From assembly GCA_964019415.1 (NCBI GenBank), contig OZ025889.1, positions 4,296,399-4,360,398 on the forward strand: DNA of 64,000 nt. The letters are read 5' to 3'. How positions within the stretch are numbered: position 1 is the stretch's first letter; each line of letters begins with the position of its first letter. Under the pieces are notes generated by a model. It did not search any database and was not told the origin of the DNA. It saw only the letters and a list, made by a program, of their open reading frames with translations. Shown here in pieces: positions 58,701-64,000 of this stretch. The translations under genes were made by a program, and so were the position numbers. This stretch comes from Ianthella basta. Taxonomy: Eukaryota > Porifera > Demospongiae > Verongiida > Ianthellidae.

Positions 58701-61523
58701 AGCTTCTAGCCCACATGTACATTCATGCATGCATATTATATAGGGTAGCATGGAATTTTTACTTTTATGCCCTGTCAAATAGCAAAAGCATTATTATAAT
58801 ATGAACACACTTGCATGACACTGCTGATGTTGTAGTATCCATGACTACTCTTTTGTGCTTCTGGTAGGCTGTCAGCTGATGTTCTTTGAGTTGTCTGCTG
58901 AAGAACGAAAGCACAATATGATGGTTATAGATAGAAATTGTGGTAAGTTAGTAGAATGTGTGCATTGAATCATTAGCAGCACGAAGCCAGTTACTGCATT
59001 AACTGTACTGCTATGTGTTTTTACATATCGACTCGTGGGTGTTTCGTGAATGCCAATCGGTGACTGAAATAATATGTTTAAGGTGCTGTAGTGAAATCAT
59101 CGCCATACACTGACCATTTCAAACTCATTAGGTGACTCATAGAGCTCTGCATTGTGTGGAACTGATGTGGCTTCGCTCACTTGTGCACAGTCTGCACTAC
59201 CTAATGCATGGGGTGGACGAAGGACATCTCCAACAACCTGCACAGGCATACACATCTCTATTAGTGATACATGCAGTATGCAGTACAATAGCCTGGCAAT
59301 GCATGAGCTAGTACACACCAAACACAGATTCTACACCGAGGCCTGTACCTCTTCCTTCTCTCTTCATCCTTCTCTGTTTTCCCTTCAAGCACACCACCCA
59401 TGCCACTGTACATGCTATGAGTTGCACCAATAGAATGACCCCCAGCACCACAGCAATAATGAATCCCACTCCAAAGGAGGTGTTGCCAGCTTGCAGGCTA
59501 TCAAAAGCACTTGTAGGAATAATGGTTGGGGAAGGGTCTGCACATGGCTGAAATGATGTGCCTGCATCCGTAGTATTGTGTTGGATGGTTTGCGCTACTG
59601 CAGGTGTTTCTGCAAGCAATGAATCTCTCACAATGGTTGTTCGATGTTCTGTTACAGTGTGATAAATTGTTATTGTTCTGACTTCTGACATACAGCAGCA
59701 ATGCCTTTCACCTACTAATGTAACGTGTATGTTGGAATATGGCATAATTTATATATAGGTTACGTGTACATGAAGGGATACCATTGCATAAATGTATTAT
59801 TTTAATAACAAGCATAATACAGAAAAATATTACAAGCAGATACAGTAGTATATCAACCATTAAGTATTATGCAGCAATACTGCAAGTGCCGCCATAGAGT
59901 ACTGTGTGTTTACATGCACTAACAACAGTTAATAAAGTTCAACTAACCTGCATCTAGAGTACCAGCACAAACCACTCCCACATCTTTATTACGATTGGGG
60001 CAATTGTGACTCCCAGTAACTCTACAGTTAGCCAGACGTTCTTCAATCCCCTGGCATCCCACCCTACTATAATGGATTGGACCTTTGCCTGCACCAAATC
60101 TAGCTCCTTTATGTGCAGATATGGCTCCACTGTAACCAAGCTGATGACACACCACTTTGGCATCATTCATGTCCCAATTGTTATCACAAACCGTGCCCCA
60201 TGCTCCATTGAGGTAGACCTCCACCCGCCCCGAGAGCAGTGTTACACTTTTACCAGTCACCAAGCGAATGTCACCATCTTGGGGTCCTACAATCACAATG
60301 AGAGAAATGCAGTGAAGTAAAGGGAAATAATTTTATACAGGATTACATCGGGATTTAGGATGATTATTGGGACATTAGGACGATCCATGCAGATTAAAAT
60401 ACAGTATGAAAAGTCCTTGTACAATAAACCAACCAACAGATCAACTTTGTTAGGCTTATCAGCTGTACATTAGCTTTCTCATTCTACAAGCAGGGTTCAT
60501 GAATGGCATTATAATGGCACATAAGGTACAGTTTCCACTTTCCTGGTGCTGATTCAATTTTATAGCCTCAAGCCTACACCTTAGCAAACTATTTTAACAT
60601 GTGATTTCAAGATCCTGCAATAATTGGATCGATTTCTATTCAGAACCTTGTCAATTTAATACAGTAGCTACACTGACCATCGATCTATACAAAATCCACA
60701 ATATTGTAGCTAGCACATCAGAGAAGGTATGGCTGTTTAGGTATTAGTTATAAGTAAACACTGGAGTATTAATACATATTGTATCAAAATATTGCTAAGC
60801 TATATACCACTGCTGGCTATTGTACAGCACACATCCTTGTTACACTCCACACCAGCAAGACAATTCAACTGATGAAGATTGAGCACACCTTCACACACAA
60901 CTCCTGCATCTTCTTGGTGTCTACAGTTGTGACTTCCAATGCCAAGATGAAGGCAGTCAGCCAGGCGTGCCTCACAGCCAGAGCAGGCCATGTTGTCATA
61001 GTGAATTGGCCCACTTCCTATACCAAAGGCAGCTTCTCCAGGTGCAGATGTGGCCTTGCTGTAGCCAAGCTGCCGACACACCACATTGGCATCACTGATG
61101 CCCCAGTTGTCATCACAGACAGTACCCCAAGTTCCATCGTGATAGACCTCCACCCGACCCTCATTCATAGTTGCCCCTCCAGCCAAACGAACGTCACCAT
61201 CCTGGGGGGCTGCAATGAAAGCGCCATTGAGAGATAAGAGAACCACAGTTCGGTTCATCAAACTGAATACTGCCTATATAATTATATATTACATGGCCGA
61301 CTGGGGGATATCCTTTAGTTACAGATACACCGCGTCAGTGTTGAAAAACGTTACAAACGTATTAGCTAGCTGTTATAGGTAACTTTGGCGCTGGGCAAAA
61401 TATTTGAAGGACATGCAGCCTATTCGCTCAGAGCCATGGCTTACCTGCGGCAACGGAGACAATCATGAATTCGAAGAGGCCGAGACAAAAGAGCGCGATC
61501 ATTCGAGCTACGGGTTCGGTCAT
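55733..61523 (-). CDS. Gene F: receptor tyrosine kinase with two SRCR domains
   Basis: Twelve exons join in frame: 61523-61445, 61209-60889, 60286-59948, 59711-59349, 59200-59115, 58894-58811, 58651-58301, 58228-58167, 58066-57913, 57494-57288, 57188-57103 and 55916-55733, giving 771 aa. Signal peptide starts [23 protein letters not shown]1 is close to those of C and E; SRCR2 is diverged ([22 protein letters not shown]). The stalk starts with HCCCMSE. The transmembrane helix lies near 325-348, and the kinase starts near 468 with HRDLAARN near 598 and DFG at 616. Unlike C and E, F keeps both YESP and GYYN docking motifs. Its activation segment ([12 protein letters not shown]) and its 62-bp sixth kinase-side exon match gene A rather than C/E, and its 3' flank also matches A. 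So F pairs an SRCR outside with an A-like inside. The fifth exon uses a TTAG acceptor at 59200, fixed by phase. The last intron carries a Penelope fragment. Confidence 0.9.
55985..56672 (+). mobile_element. 5'-truncated Penelope-like element with GIY-YIG nuclease
   Basis: The plus strand encodes, across three frames, the C-terminal part of a Penelope-like retroelement: [19 protein letters not shown], a [10 protein letters not shown] linker, then the GIY-YIG type [19 protein letters not shown], and finally VDW and IETLYIH motifs. Frameshifts near 56110-56150 and 56280 show decay. The reverse transcriptase is missing. Near 56578-56612 a hairpin, GATCT-AC-AGATC followed by GAAACGTCC, resembles the hammerhead-type termini of such elements. 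It sits in gene F's last intron; the flank at about 56675 resumes similarity with gene A's intron near 4275. Confidence 0.8.
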
Positions 61524-63647
61524 CTCTCTCAGAAAGCTTTAGACGGAGGCTGTGCCTTAGAATCGGAACAAGATCACTTTTCGGGCACACATGAGGTACA
61601 CGTTATGAACAGAGCAAGTAGTTGGAGGTTTGTGCAGGTTGGAGGTATGCGCGTAACATATACAGTGCAAGTAACAATATAATTATTACTATATAAATAC
61701 TATACAGGATGCGGAATGCTAATACAAAATTCACTAGGACATAATATAATTGCATAAATTATAGCGACTAGGAAACAAGGGGGGGGCGCTGGCTTCCTAT
61801 ATATATTATATCTACAATGTGCATGGTGACACAGATACAAAGGTATGACATTGTGTATGTGAGGTATCTATCATAATATTATTGGGGTGTGTGTGTTCTG
61901 TTTGAAATATGCCTTAGAAACAGGTATATGACTGGGTTCATGGGTCACCCATCCATGTGTGAGAATTAGCATAACCATGCTGTTGTGAACACTTCTATAG
62001 AGCAGCAATTTCCATTCCATTACTTAAGACCAGGCATATTCGATTCCCAGTTTATTGACCCCACCTGCATTCATTTTTACCCAGCCTCTCCAACTTTCAC
62101 TATTCAATTTCACAGATCCAGCTACAGGTTAAGTCTGCCTATCCATATGCAGAGGCCCAAACTAACACCTCACGTGCACCTGCCAGACACTTCATACTCA
62201 CACAGTGCAGACTGCTCCTAATCGGAGCAAACAGACCACCAGCTAATGATGTGTTTTGGTGTGTTCACGCAGGAGCGCATAATGCGCTCCTGGTGTGTTT
62301 CAATAGCTAGATGAATAATGCAAAATGACATCCTGCCCTCATGCCCCTTTCAATTATACTTGACTTTAAACTGTGAATCAAGTTTGCATGGCCTAACAAA
62401 GAAATGACGAATATACACTAAGTCTTACTAGTCATGGGTTCTTTGTCTGTCTACATCTGTTGTATGCATGTAGAATTATTATTATATAGCTGCACTGTAT
62501 TCAAATACTGTAGTTGTTGTGACTTATTTCATTAGTAGTAACTATTGCTGTAACACTGTACCATTTCGTGATCAAGACACAGTTGGAAATAGGAAGAGTT
62601 ACTAATGTACTAATGAATCTATATAGCTTGAAGGCATGTATTCATGTCCAGCTCAACTCACCATGAATGGCTGAATGGGCTAAGGAGAATGAAGCACCAT
62701 TACACCAACAGCACAATGTATGCAGGAAACTGTCTACACCTGTGTATGCAACTTTTCCGTTCTTTCACCTTTCACTGATCTTCCACTGGTATCCTTTTGA
62801 CCATGTCACCTGCACATGCTATGAGCTGCATGCTATAGCTAGCATGCACCAATGGAATGCGCCCCCATGCAGCAACCCACCAGTAATTCATCTGCTCCAA
62901 ATGAATCTCTGCAAAACTAGATACATCTTACTGAAGGCAGGCATACTTGAGGAAATTAATGGAATATAGGGCCCATGGCTATCTGCAATGGCGTAGCAAC
63001 AAGAACATGTCTATGTAGTCATGTACGCTTAACCTCGCAGGACTTTTCACCATAATTAGTACCTCTGACTGCAAGCATCCAAGTAAATAGAATAATGTGT
63101 ATGTGCCACAGTATACCCGCCTGTTCAGCAATAGATGCAATAATCAATCTTAAGTTCGTACTCCTAGCCTCACAGCTGATATATCATGGCAGCTAGCACA
63201 CTGACTTAAGTGGTATCCACAATAGTTGCTATTTTAATATACACTCTGCATGCATGCAGCCTACAGTCAGGGAACAGCTTACATACATAGCAACCATTTC
63301 TATAAACGTAGTATACTGCAGGTCTTGAGATGTTAAGGTAATGATAATCCTAGATTATTAAACCAAATCATGCAATTACTGTGTGACCGGTGTACATTTT
63401 TCTGAACCATATACAAAATTACAGCACTGTAATCAATACAAAGTGGAAATTGCAAAGCGCATGCAGTTTTAGCTATTCTTGAGCTTAAAAGTAGAAGCAT
63501 TAGGTTTTGTGTAAATATGCAAATAATTTTGTGATCTTTTTAAAAGAATTCAAATGTAGGCTATACATGCATATGTGCACAGACAGGCTGCATGGTGTGG
63601 TATACAATTTATGCACTAGAACAATATTACTGATTACTGGTATGCTG
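61524..63647. other. Intergenic region upstream of gene F
   Basis: This holds the gene F promoter region; a TATA-like TATATAAATAC lies near 61690 but is weak evidence. It also holds the relic exon at about 62790-62915 and a small perfect hairpin at 62271-62291 (AGGAGCGCA-TAA-TGCGCTCCT). Bases 62510-62700 match 53640-53800. The rest is AT-rich with no supported gene. Confidence 0.4.
62790..62915 (-). pseudogene. Relic of receptor transmembrane exon
   Basis: CATGCTATGAGCTGCA, then after a small insertion GCACCAATGGAATG, and CTGCTCCAAATGAATC match the minus-strand transmembrane exon of the intact genes (CATGCTATGAGCTGCACC, GCACCAATAGAATGA, CCACTCCAAATGAG). The frame is broken. Together with upstream similarity to 53640-53880 it records another lost receptor copy. 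Confidence 0.6.
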
Positions 63648-63910
63648 CTAGCTATACATAGGTGCTGTATCACAAGCTGGAGAAGGCTGCAGTTCCACAT
63701 CTTCACCAGTGAAAGTGCCAAGACCAACAGATTCGTAAAGAGGCTTATTGCCTGTACTCACTGCACCAAGCTCTCCTCCATTCCCACTTCTGCCTTGACC
63801 CACAGTGGATCTTTGCTGGATAACCTTTCTAGTGACAAAGTGTACAATTAGTCCAGTCGCTATGACAACGACTACCACTTCAACTTGACACACAACTGCA
63901 ATGATACTGC
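63648..63910 (-). CDS. Partial gene G: transmembrane exon of a further receptor-like gene
   Basis: An acceptor (TTTCACAG) at 63911-63913 opens an exon in phase 1, as in the other cluster members. It encodes SIIAVVCQVEVVVVVIATG as a membrane helix, a basic stop-transfer segment (VTRKVIQQR) and a cytoplasmic stretch with a PLYESVGLG tyrosine motif, ending at a TAG at 63648-63650. The helix begins like the conserved GSIIAVV of the RTK genes. Upstream exons lie off the right end. The true exon may instead end earlier at an internal GTGAAG or GTGATA donor, with kinase exons elsewhere; none are seen between here and gene F. Confidence 0.4.
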
Positions 63911-64000
63911 CTGTGAAATGATAAGAAATGAAACATAGAAGTTAGATGAATGTTCTTCATTTTCCTATGCAGCAAAGGCTTGGAAATTTATGTGGGGTGG

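Noticed and set aside
61985..62221. Plus-strand frame 61985-62221 as a gene.
   Set aside because: No signal peptide, domain or splice context; it sits in AT-rich intergenic DNA.
1..64000. CRISPR arrays, bacterial operons, rRNA or tRNA genes.
   Set aside because: Spliced eukaryotic genes dominate. The only regular repeats are micro- and minisatellites, and no cloverleaf or rRNA-like sequence was recognised by eye.

Overview
The window is animal nuclear DNA. Genes are split by short GT-AG introns, and the proteins are receptor tyrosine kinases (RTKs), some with scavenger-receptor cysteine-rich (SRCR) ectodomains. Between and inside the genes lie Ty3/gypsy-type, LINE-type, Penelope-like and foldback-type repeats. 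Small introns, tandem receptor-kinase expansion and SRCR receptors together suggest a sponge, most likely a demosponge. That assignment is inference; nothing in the sequence names the species.

Main content: a head-to-tail array of RTK genes, all on the minus strand. I could join exons into six uninterrupted reading frames with consistent splice phases: gene A (7316-2305, 583 aa), B (19173-15910, 587 aa), C (34752-29010, 764 aa), D (40618-37349, 588 aa), E (53094-44162, 775 aa) and F (61523-55733, 771 aa). A seventh frame, A2 (8764-8152), has the signal peptide, stalk and transmembrane helix but stops there, so it could make a kinase-less receptor. A, A2, B and D have a short Thr-rich, mucin-like ectodomain. 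C, E and F carry two SRCR domains in its place. Every ectodomain exon boundary is phase 1, so SRCR cassettes can be gained or lost without changing the frame. Two decayed transmembrane exons (about 53885-54000 and 62790-62915) show the array once had more members. Partial genes lie at both edges: a secretory type I membrane protein with an unrecognised ectodomain (1613-283, running off the left end) and a transmembrane exon of another gene (63910-63648).

Layout, left to right: 1-1613 edge gene; 2305-7316 gene A, with a MITE-like element, a Penelope fragment and a local duplication in its last intron; 8152-8764 decoy A2; 8853-15909 spacer S1 carrying a solo LTR and a 4-kb LINE; 15910-19173 gene B; 20426-25115 a broken Ty3/gypsy element nested in a foldback-type repeat; 25494-29009 spacer S2 carrying a 5'-truncated non-LTR element; 29010-34752 gene C; 35250-37348 spacer S3; 37349-40618 gene D; 40995-42302 a near-perfect 1.3-kb inverted repeat; 42303-44161 spacer S4; 44162-53094 gene E, with a 3.4-kb non-LTR element in an intron; 53095-55732 intergenic; 55733-61523 gene F, with a Penelope fragment in its last intron; 61524-64000 intergenic plus the right edge gene.

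History: B+C and D+E are two copies of one two-gene block. The LINE, gypsy element, solo LTR and both REL-type non-LTR insertions are each present in one copy only, so they landed after the block duplicated. Most have readable target-site duplications against the empty paralogous site. The genes probably act as sister surface receptors: similar kinase, nearly constant membrane helix, variable outside and differing docking tyrosines. Exon ends are placed by eye and could be off by one or two bases.
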